Assembly (NCBI GenBank): GCA_003246365.1
Contig: QKAN01000184.1
Span: 1 to 64,000 of the forward strand
Direction of reading: 5' to 3'
DNA length: 64,000 bases
Source: Clostridia bacterium
GTDB lineage: Bacteria > Bacillota > Clostridia > Christensenellales > CAG-138
Part shown: one piece after another, positions 1 to 8,851 of the stretch
How positions within the stretch are numbered: the first letter of the stretch is position 1
Layout: each line of letters starts with the position of its first letter
Notes under the pieces: generated by a model
Databases searched by the model: none
The model's input: only the letters and a program-made list of their open reading frames with translations
What the model was told of the DNA's origin: nothing
Translations under genes and position numbers: made by a program

Positions 1-594
1 GCTACGCGCTAAAATCGCGGAATGAGACGTGCTTCCGCCAACCTCCGTCACAATCGCGAGAACGTTTTTGCGGTCCATCGTTGCCGTGTCGCTCGGCAGC
101 AGATCGTGCGCGACGACGACAACCGGTTCCTTAAGCGAAGAAAGCTTTTTTTCCGTTTCCCCGTGTAAAACGCGAATCAGACGGTTGCGCACATCGCGAA
201 TATCCGTTGCCCGCGCGGCAATTAACTCATCCGCCACTTTACTCAGCAGCAGCGCAAACTCCGTATAAACGCGATTGACCGCAAAATCTGCCGCCTGGCG
301 TTTTTCCAGTATCGCACTGCGAATCTCATCGTCGATCTCTTCGTCCGATAAGATTTCACGATGCGCTTCAAAAATCTTCGCTTTATCCGCATGTTCGGCA
401 GAAAAAGAGCCGATTAGAAGCCGCAATTCCTCGTCGGCTTCGCGCGCCGCCTGTTCATAGTGTTCCAGTTCTTCTTTTTCCGCGCCTTCCTGCACATAGG
501 TTTCATACACATCGCAGGCAAACGCCTGAAAAAGATAAACGCGCCCCTCTGCAACACCGCTGGAAACCGGTGCGCCTTTGAAGATCTTCATCAT
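1..594 (-). CDS. ptsI: PTS Enzyme I (phosphoenolpyruvate-protein phosphotransferase), N-terminal part, cut by window edge
   Basis: Enzyme I takes phosphate from PEP and passes it to HPr in the cytoplasm. The visible 198 residues hold the N-terminal HPr-binding domain and the phosphohistidine loop GGSTSHSAIL, with the active His near residue 191, the usual place in EI. The PEP-binding C-terminal domain lies outside the window. The start is set by the neighbour: the HPr stop codon directly abuts an ATG (TAAATG), with a second in-frame ATG right after it. It is the last visible gene of a mannitol-type PTS operon, so this is probably a dedicated EI copy and not necessarily the only one in the genome. 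Confidence 0.93.
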   Translation of the reverse strand, partial: MMKIFKGAPVSSGVAEGRVYLFQAFACDVYETYVQEGAEKEELEHYEQAAREADEELRLLIGSFSAEHADKAKIFEAHREILSDEEIDDEIRSAILEKRQAADFAVNRVYTEFALLLSKVADELIAARATDIRDVRNRLIRVLHGETEKKLSSLKEPVVVVAHDLLPSDTATMDRKNVLAIVTEVGGSTSHSAILARS

Positions 595-873
595 TTAATC
601 CTCGCCAAGTCCGGTTTCGATCAGCTCAACCAGTTTGTCGACCGCAGCATTTTCATCTTCGCCCTCGGCGGAGATTTCGATTCTCGTGTTAACCGGAATC
701 CCTTCCGCCAGAACACGGACGATGGATTTTGCGTTTGTTGGCACAGCGCCCGGTTTATCGGCATTCCGAATGAATATGTTTGAAGTAAACTGCTTTGCGC
801 AAGCTACGAATTCAGAAGCGGGGCGCGCATGAAGCCCGGACGCATTCTTCAGAACGATAATTCGATGATACAT
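595..873 (-). CDS. ptsH: HPr phosphocarrier protein
   Basis: A 92-residue HPr that carries phosphate from Enzyme I to the EIIA of the same operon. The active-site motif SGLHARPAS places the phosphorylated His at residue 15, as in the family. The regulatory serine region is present as NAKSIVRVL (Ser50, aligned to Ser46 of Bacillus HPr), so HPr-kinase control is possible, although the flanking residues differ from the usual AKSIMGVM. It lies 19 bases after the dehydrogenase and is immediately followed by ptsI. Finding ptsH and ptsI inside a substrate-specific operon is unusual, because they normally form a separate housekeeping operon. Confidence 0.95.
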   Translation of the reverse strand: MYHRIIVLKNASGLHARPASEFVACAKQFTSNIFIRNADKPGAVPTNAKSIVRVLAEGIPVNTRIEISAEGEDENAAVDKLVELIETGLGED

Positions 874-892
874 ATCTGTTTCTTCTCCTTTC

Positions 893-2143
893 TCAGTTCC
901 AATGGCTCAGCAAATATTCCTCCGCTTGCGCACACCAAAGACCGTTGTGCGCTTTTACGATTTCATGCAGTTCTCCGAACCGTGCATCTTCCTTTGAAAG
1001 CGACTCAAAGTCATCGATGGCATACATCGGCATGGATATATGATTGTAAACCAGCTTTTTTCCGCCGGGAATATGCGGCAGGTTTAAAATGGTTTCCGCT
1101 GCGGAATCGAGTCCTCCGACATGCGTAATCATCACCGCCGGGTCAATTTGCTCGGCAGCGGTCAGGCGAAGCGACTCTATCATGTCTTCTGTATTGCCTC
1201 CGGTTGTTCCCATCAGATGCGTCGAGTTATAGTGCACATCGTAAAGATTGATCTTCGCGCCGAACGCTTTGTCGATTGGGCCGGCGAAGAAATTCATGCA
1301 TCCATCGCGACCCAATATGGCATTGCCCAACTCGGCAACCGCCGCAACTGGCGCAAATACGAGCACGTCGTCAAATCCGCCGTCGGACAACTTCAATAAT
1401 TCATCTGCCGGGTTACCCATTTTCGACGTATCCGCAAAAATCACTTTTACGCCGTTTTGAGCCGCCTTTTTCGCAAATATTTCTTCTGCGCGTTTGAGGC
1501 GCACAGCATCGATATCGGCAACCAGAACGAGCGACGGTCTTCTATCGCAGCTAATCGCATAATCCAGCGCGCCTAGCCCCATTGGACCGGCACCGGCAAC
1601 AATTGCCAGTTTGCCGCCTTCTTTAATCCCCATAATATGATGATAATCGCCCATGCGCGTGTGATATGCCGCATGAAACGCGCCAATGCTGCAGCTCATG
1701 GGTTCCGCAAGCGACGCTTCAAAATATGCCCTGCCCTTATACTCGAGAAAACACCCGAGTTCCATAACTTCCTGCGGAATGATATTGTAGGTTGCGTTTC
1801 CGCCAAAATACGGATAGGAGTAGCCGGGCGACCACATCGTCCCTTTATAGTTGAGCGCGGGTTGCAGCGTAAATTTCGTACCAGCGTGATATTGGCCGGC
1901 ATATTTTGCCCCGACGGCGATGATATCCCCCGCCATTTCATGTCCCATAATCGTTGGATGATGCGCAACATCCGGCGGAACGCGCTTGTGTTCCTGCCCC
2001 AAAATTGCGCATTTATGCGTAGACATACAAACGCTGTCCGAAACCACTTTCACCAGGATTTCGTCGTCCTTCATTTCCGGCAGATCGAATTCCTCAAGCC
2101 GGAGATCGCCGGCGCCATATAAGCGAACCGCTTTTGTTTTCAT
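893..2143 (-). CDS. Zinc-type MDR dehydrogenase, polyol-phosphate or L-sorbose-1-phosphate reductase-like
   Basis: A 416-residue medium-chain dehydrogenase, somewhat longer than ordinary alcohol dehydrogenases. A catalytic zinc Cys (about residue 39, DSVCMSTHKC) and the GHE motif (about 68) are visible, followed by a Rossmann motif GAGPMGLG. The structural-zinc CxxCxxC lobe is absent, as in SorE-like proteins. The family interconverts a ketose phosphate and a hexitol phosphate with NAD(P). In this operon it takes the place usually held by mtlD (mannitol-1-phosphate dehydrogenase), so it probably oxidises the hexitol phosphate delivered by the PTS. It starts 10 bases after pfkB. Family call is good; the exact substrate is inferred from context. 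Confidence 0.75.
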   Translation of the reverse strand: MKTKAVRLYGAGDLRLEEFDLPEMKDDEILVKVVSDSVCMSTHKCAILGQEHKRVPPDVAHHPTIMGHEMAGDIIAVGAKYAGQYHAGTKFTLQPALNYKGTMWSPGYSYPYFGGNATYNIIPQEVMELGCFLEYKGRAYFEASLAEPMSCSIGAFHAAYHTRMGDYHHIMGIKEGGKLAIVAGAGPMGLGALDYAISCDRRPSLVLVADIDAVRLKRAEEIFAKKAAQNGVKVIFADTSKMGNPADELLKLSDGGFDDVLVFAPVAAVAELGNAILGRDGCMNFFAGPIDKAFGAKINLYDVHYNSTHLMGTTGGNTEDMIESLRLTAAEQIDPAVMITHVGGLDSAAETILNLPHIPGGKKLVYNHISMPMYAIDDFESLSKEDARFGELHEIVKAHNGLWCAQAEEYLLSHWN

Positions 2144-2153
2144 ATCTTTTCTC

Positions 2154-3089
2154 CTATTCGTTTAACACCTGAATCTCTATTTGCGGAATCATCGCATCCA
2201 CCGCTTCGCGCTGCGGCGGGCTGCTTCCGGGACACGTTACCTTCGCCGTTGCGCAGGCTATGGCAAAACGGGCGGCGTCTTCTCGCTTAAAATCGGATTT
2301 TGTTGCATAGAGGTATGCCGCGGTGAGCGCATCGCCTGCGCCAACGGTACTAACCGCATCTACGCGAGGCGCTTTGCCATGAAGAACACCTGTTTCATCT
2401 ACAAAAAGCGCGCCTTTTTCGCCAAGAGAAACGATCACGTGCATAATTCCGAGCTGAACCAACCTGCGCGCCGCGGCGCAAAGTGTTGGAATTTCCTTGT
2501 CCGGCAGTGCCATCAGTTCAAAAAGTTCGTGTTCGTTTGGTTTCACCAAAAACGGACAGATTTTAATCATTTCGCGGAGTGTTTCGCCGTCCTGATCAAC
2601 AGCTACCAGAACACCGCGCGATTTTAACTCCGAAGCCCAAGACACAGGATCGGAAACGGATACCCCGGCGGGGAGACTGCCGGCAAACAAAACGATATCG
2701 CCGGGCGACGTAACATCAAACAGCTTCTTTTTTAATTGCTGTAAATCGTCCTGCGAAACTGCAGCGCCGGGCTCGTTCAGGTCTGTATAGGTGTGTCTTT
2801 CCGGATCGAACACCTTCAGGTTCGTACGCGTCTCGCCTTGCGTACGAACAAAATCGCTGCGAATCTGCATGCGTTCCAGTTCGGCGGAAATCACCGTTCC
2901 GCTGGAGCCGCCTAAAAAGCCTGTTGCGAGCGAATCCCCGCCGAGACTTTTCAGCACTTTAGAAACGTTGACTCCTTTTCCTCCGGGATCCTGCCGCCCG
3001 GACACCGCCCTGTTGACGGCGTCCAGCGTAAAGCGCGGAATCACCAAGGTTTTATCCAACGCGGGATTCAACGTTACGGTTACGATCAC
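2154..3089 (-). CDS. fruK: PfkB-family 1-phosphofructokinase / tagatose-6-phosphate kinase
   Basis: A 311-residue cytoplasmic sugar-phosphate kinase that should give a ketose bisphosphate for aldolase. The N-terminal signature VTLNPALDKT and the GGKGVNVSKVL motif are typical of FruK and LacC, and the C-terminal VGAGDALTA carries the catalytic Asp of the PfkB family. The start overlaps the EIIA stop by four bases, showing translational coupling. With the neighbouring dehydrogenase it completes a route hexitol-P to ketose-P to ketose-1,6-bisphosphate. FruK and LacC cannot be separated by eye, so fructose-1-P, fructose-6-P or tagatose-6-P are all possible. Confidence 0.8.
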   Translation of the reverse strand: MIVTVTLNPALDKTLVIPRFTLDAVNRAVSGRQDPGGKGVNVSKVLKSLGGDSLATGFLGGSSGTVISAELERMQIRSDFVRTQGETRTNLKVFDPERHTYTDLNEPGAAVSQDDLQQLKKKLFDVTSPGDIVLFAGSLPAGVSVSDPVSWASELKSRGVLVAVDQDGETLREMIKICPFLVKPNEHELFELMALPDKEIPTLCAAARRLVQLGIMHVIVSLGEKGALFVDETGVLHGKAPRVDAVSTVGAGDALTAAYLYATKSDFKREDAARFAIACATAKVTCPGSSPPQREAVDAMIPQIEIQVLNE

Positions 3090-3565
3090 AGATCTTCGCC
3101 TCCGCTCATCAAGCTGCGATAGATAAACGCCGGATCGGTCGAACGTTTGATCTGATCGATCAGCACTTCGTCCAACATAACATTCGCCAATGCCTGCAAA
3201 ATCGGAAGATGTGCGTCCTCCTGCCCCGCAATGCCGATTACGAGATATGCTTTTTCGTCTCCAAACGGAACGCCATCCGGAAACTGAAGAACGGAGAGTC
3301 CGGTCTTTTTGATGAATTTTTTTGCGGCGCCAACACCATGCGGAATTGCGACGCCTTCTCCGATATAGGTGGTTACAACATCCTCACGCGCCAACATCGC
3401 GTCTATGTATGCTTCCTCTACGCATCCACGCGCAACCAACTGTTCCCCTGCCATTCGAATCGCGGTATATTTGTCTGCGGCGGTAAGTCCGGTGCGTACA
3501 TCTTCCTGTAGGAGGACGTTTAATCCTTCTGCCGCGTTGTTGTTCTGGGATTGCTCGGTACTCAT
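3086..3565 (-). CDS. mtlF: PTS mannitol-type EIIA component
   Basis: A 159-residue EIIA of the mannitol/fructose family that receives phosphate from HPr and donates it to the EIIB domain of the EIICB upstream. The phospho-acceptor motif GVAIPHGVG has its His near residue 76. An in-frame ATG at 3595 would overlap the end of the regulator gene and lacks a ribosome site; the ATG at 3565 has AAGGAGA at good spacing and lies 10 bases after the mtlR stop, so that start is preferred. Its stop overlaps the pfkB start. Confidence 0.88.
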   Translation of the reverse strand: MSTEQSQNNNAAEGLNVLLQEDVRTGLTAADKYTAIRMAGEQLVARGCVEEAYIDAMLAREDVVTTYIGEGVAIPHGVGAAKKFIKKTGLSVLQFPDGVPFGDEKAYLVIGIAGQEDAHLPILQALANVMLDEVLIDQIKRSTDPAFIYRSLMSGGEDL

Positions 3566-3575
3566 TTCGTTCTCC

Positions 3576-5633
3576 TTATTGTCTTGTGATTTCATTATAA
3601 TATGTATTCAGAACCTTCTCGACGGCAGCATAACACGCTTTCCAATCGCCGGTGTGAAGCGTTTCCATAAACGTTTCGTTTTCGACAACTGCGCGCGAAA
3701 TGGATCCCAGTGTGCCGAGCACCTGTCTGGCTGCTGCTTTCGGTGCAAACATGACCAGTACCGTCTCAAGGTGTATTGTCTCATTTCGATATTGATAAAG
3801 AAGTTTTTCGGGGCGAACGATGCCGAACCAAATCTGATCTACCCCGTCTGTTCGGCAATGCAGCAACATAGTACGTTTGTCGGTCGAAATTGTGCTTCCG
3901 TATTTTTCCCGCTCGTACAAATCGCTGTAAACCGTGTCAACGAGAGATTTAGATGCCGCTGTGCGTTTTGCAACGCGCTTCATCACGTCGTCCACGGTTT
4001 TTGAAGTATCATCCGTGTCGATGAAAAAATTGGAAAGAATTGCCAATATTGTATCGATTACGCTTCTTGTTTTTGCAAGCGTCGTTGCAAGGTCTGCCAG
4101 CGACGCGTGATCCGCCGATTCATGCGGAAGGGTTTTACAGGACTTGAGCAACTGCCATACGGAATCCTTTTCTTCATCCGTAAGAAACGGCGACACCTGT
4201 ACGCAGGGAATTTGGCTGTCTGAAAGCGCAGCTGTGGATATGATCATCTCGACGTTGTTTTCCAGTAGTTGTTCATAGTCTAAATTTGAAGTCGAAACCA
4301 CATCCGCTATTTCAATTTCCGGATATTCGCGGTTCACGCGCAGCGCAAGCAATTGTGCCGTAACCATACCGCTCGGGCAGCAAACAATTGCGCGGCAGCG
4401 TCGAGAATAGTAACTGCGGCTGTCCTCCAGCGCAACACCCAGATGAACCGCAAGATAGCCAAGCTCCGAGTCCGGAACGGTAACGTGCAATTCGTCTTCA
4501 ACAACACAAGCGCACTCGCGCGCCAGCTGATACAGCGGGCCGTAATGCTGTTTGATGTCCTCCAGAATCGGGTTTCGGATATCCATCCCCATCGACAATC
4601 GCATGATGGTCGGCACCAGATGTTTTTTTAACGCCTCCAGAAATCCGCCGTTTGGGTCGATCATAACGCCTGTGCGTGCTTCCGCCATGTGTATCATCCG
4701 GCTGGCTAGCCGCGTAGCCTGCAAGTCTGCTTCTTCGCTGGAAACGCCACCCAGTCCCTTTGTCGTGTGTAACAGCATCGCAAGATAAACGCGTTCGCCT
4801 TTGGGTATTTCAACATGAAACCGTTTTTCCAGTTCGCTGATCAGCACCTCTGCGAGCGGCAACGACGGATCATTCTGAGATAGTTTTTCTGTTTCGGTGG
4901 TTATTCCCGCGCCTTGATTCACACGCAGCAATATGAGATAAAGATGCACGACAAGCGCTTTCCGGTTGCGATCGTTCTGAATCAATCCCTTCAGCTGGCT
5001 CGTTTCGCTCAACATCCGGTCGATTTGATTTACCTTTGCCGGATCGAACAGTTCGCGCACATTTGCGGTCTTTGGTAGTTTGTCGTATTGAATTCTTGCG
5101 TCCTTTTTCTGCCCGTTGTCCGTATGCGAATAATAAAGCCGGACAAGCGCCTGCCTACGCTGCAACTCGTCCGCTTTTACGTAAACGCCGACGCCCGGTT
5201 TTCGAATTAACGTAATTCCGTTTGCCGCAAGCCAGGTTTCGCAAAGGCTCAGGTCTGTGCCAACCGTCGTTTCCGAAACGCCAAGACTGCGCGTAAATGT
5301 GTAGATTTTACGCGGTTCTCCCTCCATCAGCAGTGCCAGAAGGATTGCGACAACCCGCTCCTGCTGCGAATAGACGGGGCGCAGATTTGCTGCGCTTCCA
5401 AACCGGCCGAGAAGACGCCGACTGTCTTCTTCTGTTCCGCGAAAACGGATGCCATATCCGGTCTTTTTCTCGATTAAGTTTTCGTCTGCGCCGAGAAAAA
5501 CATCGATTACATCCAATTCCCGCTGCACGGTGCGCGCGCTGAGGCTAAATCGTTCCGCGATACTGGATGTTGTCACAAAATCATCCGTTTGCAGTATGTA
5601 TGCGAGTATCTCAAACTGTCGCGTGGTCAGCAT
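3576..5633 (-). CDS. mtlR: PRD-containing PTS-regulated transcriptional activator, MtlR type
   Basis: A DNA-binding activator of about 685 residues. An N-terminal helix-turn-helix (FSLSARTVQRELDVI) is followed by two PRD regulatory domains (a PRD histidine is seen in YLAVHLGVAL), an EIIB-like domain with Cys in CCPSGMVTAQ, and a C-terminal EIIA-like domain. Family members are tuned by PTS phosphorylation and switch on the mannitol operon. A longer frame opens at 5654, but that ATG sits on the GGAGG that serves the ATG at 5633, so 5633 is chosen. The order mtlA-mtlR-mtlF matches Geobacillus mannitol operons. A likely target site is the inverted repeat at 7239-7266. Confidence 0.88.
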   Translation of the reverse strand: MLTTRQFEILAYILQTDDFVTTSSIAERFSLSARTVQRELDVIDVFLGADENLIEKKTGYGIRFRGTEEDSRRLLGRFGSAANLRPVYSQQERVVAILLALLMEGEPRKIYTFTRSLGVSETTVGTDLSLCETWLAANGITLIRKPGVGVYVKADELQRRQALVRLYYSHTDNGQKKDARIQYDKLPKTANVRELFDPAKVNQIDRMLSETSQLKGLIQNDRNRKALVVHLYLILLRVNQGAGITTETEKLSQNDPSLPLAEVLISELEKRFHVEIPKGERVYLAMLLHTTKGLGGVSSEEADLQATRLASRMIHMAEARTGVMIDPNGGFLEALKKHLVPTIMRLSMGMDIRNPILEDIKQHYGPLYQLARECACVVEDELHVTVPDSELGYLAVHLGVALEDSRSYYSRRCRAIVCCPSGMVTAQLLALRVNREYPEIEIADVVSTSNLDYEQLLENNVEMIISTAALSDSQIPCVQVSPFLTDEEKDSVWQLLKSCKTLPHESADHASLADLATTLAKTRSVIDTILAILSNFFIDTDDTSKTVDDVMKRVAKRTAASKSLVDTVYSDLYEREKYGSTISTDKRTMLLHCRTDGVDQIWFGIVRPEKLLYQYRNETIHLETVLVMFAPKAAARQVLGTLGSISRAVVENETFMETLHTGDWKACYAAVEKVLNTYYNEITRQ

Positions 5634-5723
5634 ACAACGACCGCCTCCTCTCATTTTTGATAGGGGGGAAAGAGTACCCTAACCTGATACCCTTTCCCCT
5701 TGCCGCGAGGCATTCAATGGAAA

Positions 5724-7103
5724 TTATTTCAGGAGTTCTTTAATAAAGGTATCATACTCCTGCGCGTTCATAAAGTTATCGATCGTAAATACTTTTGCAC
5801 CCGGCACTTTTGCGCGTACGCGGTCTGCAAGCGAGCTTTGCGTTACAACATATTCCACATCGCCCGGAATGTCTTCGATGGCACTATGTTGTACTTTGGT
5901 GTCAAACCCGGCTTTATTGATTTGTTTGCGCAACGTCGTCGCACCCATTGCGGAAGAACCCATACCCGCATCGCAAGCAAACACGATTTTAACATCCAGC
6001 GGCTTCAATTGACCCTTGCTCGCTGCTTTTGTAGAGGCAACCTCCTGCTGTGCGTAGGCAAGCAAGTCGTCGGCCGGCTGATTCTTTGCATTACGCTTTA
6101 CAAATATGGAAGCGATGCCAAACGAAACAGCGCACGAGGTGAGTACACTCAGAAGCACCAGCAGTGTGTCGCCTTTTGGCGCCATGGCAAGCAGTGCGAA
6201 GATGCTGCCCGGAGATGGTGTTGCGACGAGACCCGCGCCGGTGATGACATTGGTCAAGACGCCGACCGCACCGCCGCCGATAACGGCAAGCAGGAGCACC
6301 GGACTCATCAGCACATAGGGGAAATAGATTTCATGAATACCGCCAAGGAAATGGATAATCGCCGCGCCCGGCGCTGTGCTCTTTGCCTGACCTCTTCCGA
6401 AGAGCCAATATGCAAGGATGATGCCCATGCCCGGGCCGGGGTTGGTTTCAATGAGGAACATGATGGATTTTCCGGCTTCGGCGGCCTGCTGGATGCCGAT
6501 CGGGCCCATGATGCCGTGGTTGATCGCATTGTTGAGGAACAGAACTTTCGCCGGCTCAACAAAGATGGAGATCAGCGGCAGCAGTTTAGCATTGTAAATC
6601 CAGGTAGCGCCCGTCGTCAGAAGCGCCGTAATCGCGGCCACAAACGGCCCTACCAGATAGTAACCAATGATTGCAAGAATCGTTCCGATGATGCCGAGAG
6701 AGTAGTTATCGACAAGCATTTCAAATCCTGCTTTGACTTTGCCGTCGATCAGTTTGTCAAACTGTTTGATGAGCCACGCTGCAAGCGGCGCAAAAATCAT
6801 GACGCCGAGGAACATCGGGATGTCGGTACCGACGATAACGCCGATGCTTGCGATACAGGCAATGACCGCGCCGCGTAGGCCGGCGATATTTTTACCCGCA
6901 GTGTACGCGACCATCAGCGGCAGCAGATATGTCAGCATCGGGCTGACGAGAGTCGCCAACTTTTCATTCGGCAACCAACCGGTCGCAATAAACAGCGCAG
7001 TAATCAAGCCCCACGCGACAAACGCTCCAATGTTGGGCATAATCATTCCGCTCATGCTGCGGCCGATTCTTTGGACAGTGGCTTTTGTGTTTCCCTTAGA
7101 CAT
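5724..7103 (-). CDS. mtlA: PTS mannitol-type EIICB transporter
   Basis: A 459-residue integral membrane permease that takes up and phosphorylates a hexitol. The hydrophobic EIIC part occupies about residues 15-340 and contains GGIHEIYFPY, a hallmark of mannitol permeases. The C-terminal EIIB domain carries the phosphorylated Cys in CDAGMGSSAMG (about residue 377). The EIIA domain is a separate protein (3086-3565), as in many Firmicutes. GAGGAGG precedes the start. It is the first gene of the operon, behind a TTGAAA-N18-TATAAT promoter. Because mtlD is missing downstream, the true substrate may be mannitol or another hexitol. Confidence 0.93.
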   Translation of the reverse strand: MSKGNTKATVQRIGRSMSGMIMPNIGAFVAWGLITALFIATGWLPNEKLATLVSPMLTYLLPLMVAYTAGKNIAGLRGAVIACIASIGVIVGTDIPMFLGVMIFAPLAAWLIKQFDKLIDGKVKAGFEMLVDNYSLGIIGTILAIIGYYLVGPFVAAITALLTTGATWIYNAKLLPLISIFVEPAKVLFLNNAINHGIMGPIGIQQAAEAGKSIMFLIETNPGPGMGIILAYWLFGRGQAKSTAPGAAIIHFLGGIHEIYFPYVLMSPVLLLAVIGGGAVGVLTNVITGAGLVATPSPGSIFALLAMAPKGDTLLVLLSVLTSCAVSFGIASIFVKRNAKNQPADDLLAYAQQEVASTKAASKGQLKPLDVKIVFACDAGMGSSAMGATTLRKQINKAGFDTKVQHSAIEDIPGDVEYVVTQSSLADRVRAKVPGAKVFTIDNFMNAQEYDTFIKELLK

Positions 7104-7173
7104 GCAATTACCTCCTCGATATTGAATTGTTGAAAGATGAGATGTGTGTATCGGAGCTACTGCTCACAAATCG

Positions 7174-7203
7174 ATTATATGAGTGCGCGAATTGTTTTTT
7201 CAA
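7174..7203 (-). promoter_or_regulatory. Sigma-A-type promoter of the mtlA operon
   Basis: Read on the minus strand: TTGAAA (7203-7198), an 18-base spacer, then TATAAT (7179-7174). The start codon of mtlA is about 70 bases further on. The box quality is good; use of this promoter is inferred. Confidence 0.7.
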
Positions 7204-7238
7204 CGAAAAGAAAAACCATCTTGACCGATTCCATTACG

Positions 7239-7266
7239 GACATAATCTTATTACCATAATTATGTC
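7239..7266. promoter_or_regulatory. Inverted repeat upstream of mtlA, candidate MtlR operator
   Basis: GACATAAT (7239-7246) and its exact complement ATTATGTC (7259-7266) are separated by 12 bases. The centre lies about 50 bases upstream of the -35 box of the mtlA promoter, the position expected for an activator site. It is the only perfect dyad noticed in this region, and mtlR lies in the operon it would control. Assignment to MtlR is inference. Confidence 0.5.
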
Positions 7267-7543
7267 GTTATTTCAATAGCAACATTTAAATCAGCTCATA
7301 TTTGCCTGATTATCAGCCTTTTTATAGGCATAAGCAAAAAGCACAACACAACATCTTTGCATGCGCTCGATTTATAGACTCCGAACCCCTCTTGTTTTAT
7401 ACTGTTTTAATTTGTTGATGTTTAGCATGCATCTTTCTGACTTTAGGGAACATTCTTTGTCTTCCTGAATGGCATTCATTTGAATATGTTAAGCGAATAT
7501 TAAGAACGCGGTCTGGCGGTTCGCCAAATGTTACGCGAAAAGA
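7267..7543. other. Intergenic region with no gene, between the mtlA upstream region and the lipoprotein terminator
   Basis: AT-rich, with many stops in all frames. Apart from a short TGGCG/CGCCA hairpin near 7514-7526, nothing was recognised here. Confidence 0.6.
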
Positions 7544-7576
7544 AGCCCCCGAAAACGAACCGTTTTTCGGGGGCTT
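7543..7576. terminator. Strong bidirectional intrinsic terminator
   Basis: A 13-bp stem AAGCCCCCGAAAA / TTTTCGGGGGCTT with an 8-base loop. Read on the minus strand, the G-rich arm is followed by CTTCTTTT. It ends the lipoprotein transcript, whose stop codon is about 25 bases before it. Confidence 0.85.
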
Positions 7577-7600
7577 GTCATGCGTTTGTTTCGTTGTTGT

Positions 7601-8851
7601 TTATCTGCCAGGTTTGCCGGAACCACCCGATTGCGTTCTGCCACCGCCGCCCATCTGGGACTGCGTCAGCACCGTCACAACCTCGCCGTTCACTGTTACA
7701 GTTCCGCCGTTCAATTCACCCGTTCCATTATAATCGAACGCTGAGTTTGCGGTGATATTCACCGTTCCGCCGTTGATATATAAATCGCCGTTCGAGTCCA
7801 GCGCATCGGTGTCGCCGCTGCTCATTTTCACAGTGATTGTTCCGCCATTAATCTCAAGTACCACATCATACGAGCTTTTTTGCGTTGCATTGATGCCATC
7901 GTCTGTCGCATAAATATCGATTTCGCCGCCGTTGATCTGTACATATGTTCCTTCAATCCCTTCCAGACTGGTTTCAATGTTGATTGTTCCGTTATCTATT
8001 TGAACAATCGCATTTCCTTGAATCCCATCGTCGCTGGCGGAGATGTTCATTTGCACGTTGTAGATGTAGATATATCCAAGCGTATTATCCGCATCATTCT
8101 CGCTGTGCAATCCGTCTTTTCCTGCAACAATTGAGATTTCTCCATCGTAAATCCGGATGGAATCGTTTGCTTCTATCGCGTCTTTTGCGGCTTGAATCGT
8201 ATAGGTTCCGCCCGTGATCTTTAAATCATCTTTGGATGTAATACCGTTGCCTGCATTGGACACAACTTCCAGCGAGCCGGTTCCGTTTAGCACAAGATCC
8301 GATTTCGAGAAGATCACAGCGTCAATGCTCGTTGATGCATAATTACCCGATACTTCCAAATAGTTTGTGCTGTCAGACAGCGTAATAAAAACTTTATCCG
8401 CCGTTACAACATAGATTGCCGGTTCGTCGGTGTTTACAATGCTGACGCCATCCAGCACAAGCTGAACTTTCGCTTCGTCGTCCGCGTCGATTTCGATTGT
8501 AACGTTGCTGACGTCCCCGCTGATCACATATACGCCTTCCTCTGTGATCGAAACGTCTTCGTCGCTGACCAGCGTAATATACGTTGCGTTTTCAAGGTCG
8601 GCTGTTTGCTCAAGATCCCGTTCGGTGAACATGTCCGACACGTCCAGTTTCGAGCCTGCCACCGCCGTAATAACGCTTGCCGTATCTGTATCTGTGTCCT
8701 CCGTTGCGGCGGCTGTTGATACAGCGCTTGCGGTAATCGTTTGTGTCGTTGTGCTCGCTGAATCAGCCAATGCCGAGCTCGTGCTGCATCCGCCTAACAG
8801 CAAGGAAAAGAATATGGATAGCCCCATAATGAATCCGATTGTTTTTTTCAT
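7601..8851 (-). CDS. Carbohydrate-binding domain lipoprotein (Cthe_2159 / DUF4353-like beta-helix)
   Basis: A 416-residue secreted lipoprotein. The N-terminus has a signal peptide ending in a lipobox LLLGGC, so it is anchored to the outer face of the membrane. A Ser/Thr/Ala-rich linker (about residues 22-65) leads to a repetitive body in which short beta-strand units such as DGIQGNAIVQIDNGTINIE recur, as in right-handed parallel beta-helices. The tail is Gly-rich (GGGGRTQSGGSG). Cthe_2159-family proteins bind polygalacturonate-like carbohydrates; the ligand here is unknown. GGAGGGGG precedes the start. A dyad upstream at 9012-9040 may control it. It is followed by a strong terminator, so it is monocistronic. 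Confidence 0.78.
   Translation of the reverse strand: MKKTIGFIMGLSIFFSLLLGGCSTSSALADSASTTTQTITASAVSTAAATEDTDTDTASVITAVAGSKLDVSDMFTERDLEQTADLENATYITLVSDEDVSITEEGVYVISGDVSNVTIEIDADDEAKVQLVLDGVSIVNTDEPAIYVVTADKVFITLSDSTNYLEVSGNYASTSIDAVIFSKSDLVLNGTGSLEVVSNAGNGITSKDDLKITGGTYTIQAAKDAIEANDSIRIYDGEISIVAGKDGLHSENDADNTLGYIYIYNVQMNISASDDGIQGNAIVQIDNGTINIETSLEGIEGTYVQINGGEIDIYATDDGINATQKSSYDVVLEINGGTITVKMSSGDTDALDSNGDLYINGGTVNITANSAFDYNGTGELNGGTVTVNGEVVTVLTQSQMGGGGRTQSGGSGKPGR

Noticed and set aside
5700-6878. A 392-codon plus-strand open frame
   Set aside because: It is antisense to mtlA, rich in Arg, His and Cys, has no family motif and no ribosome site; it is a by-product of the codon use of the real gene.
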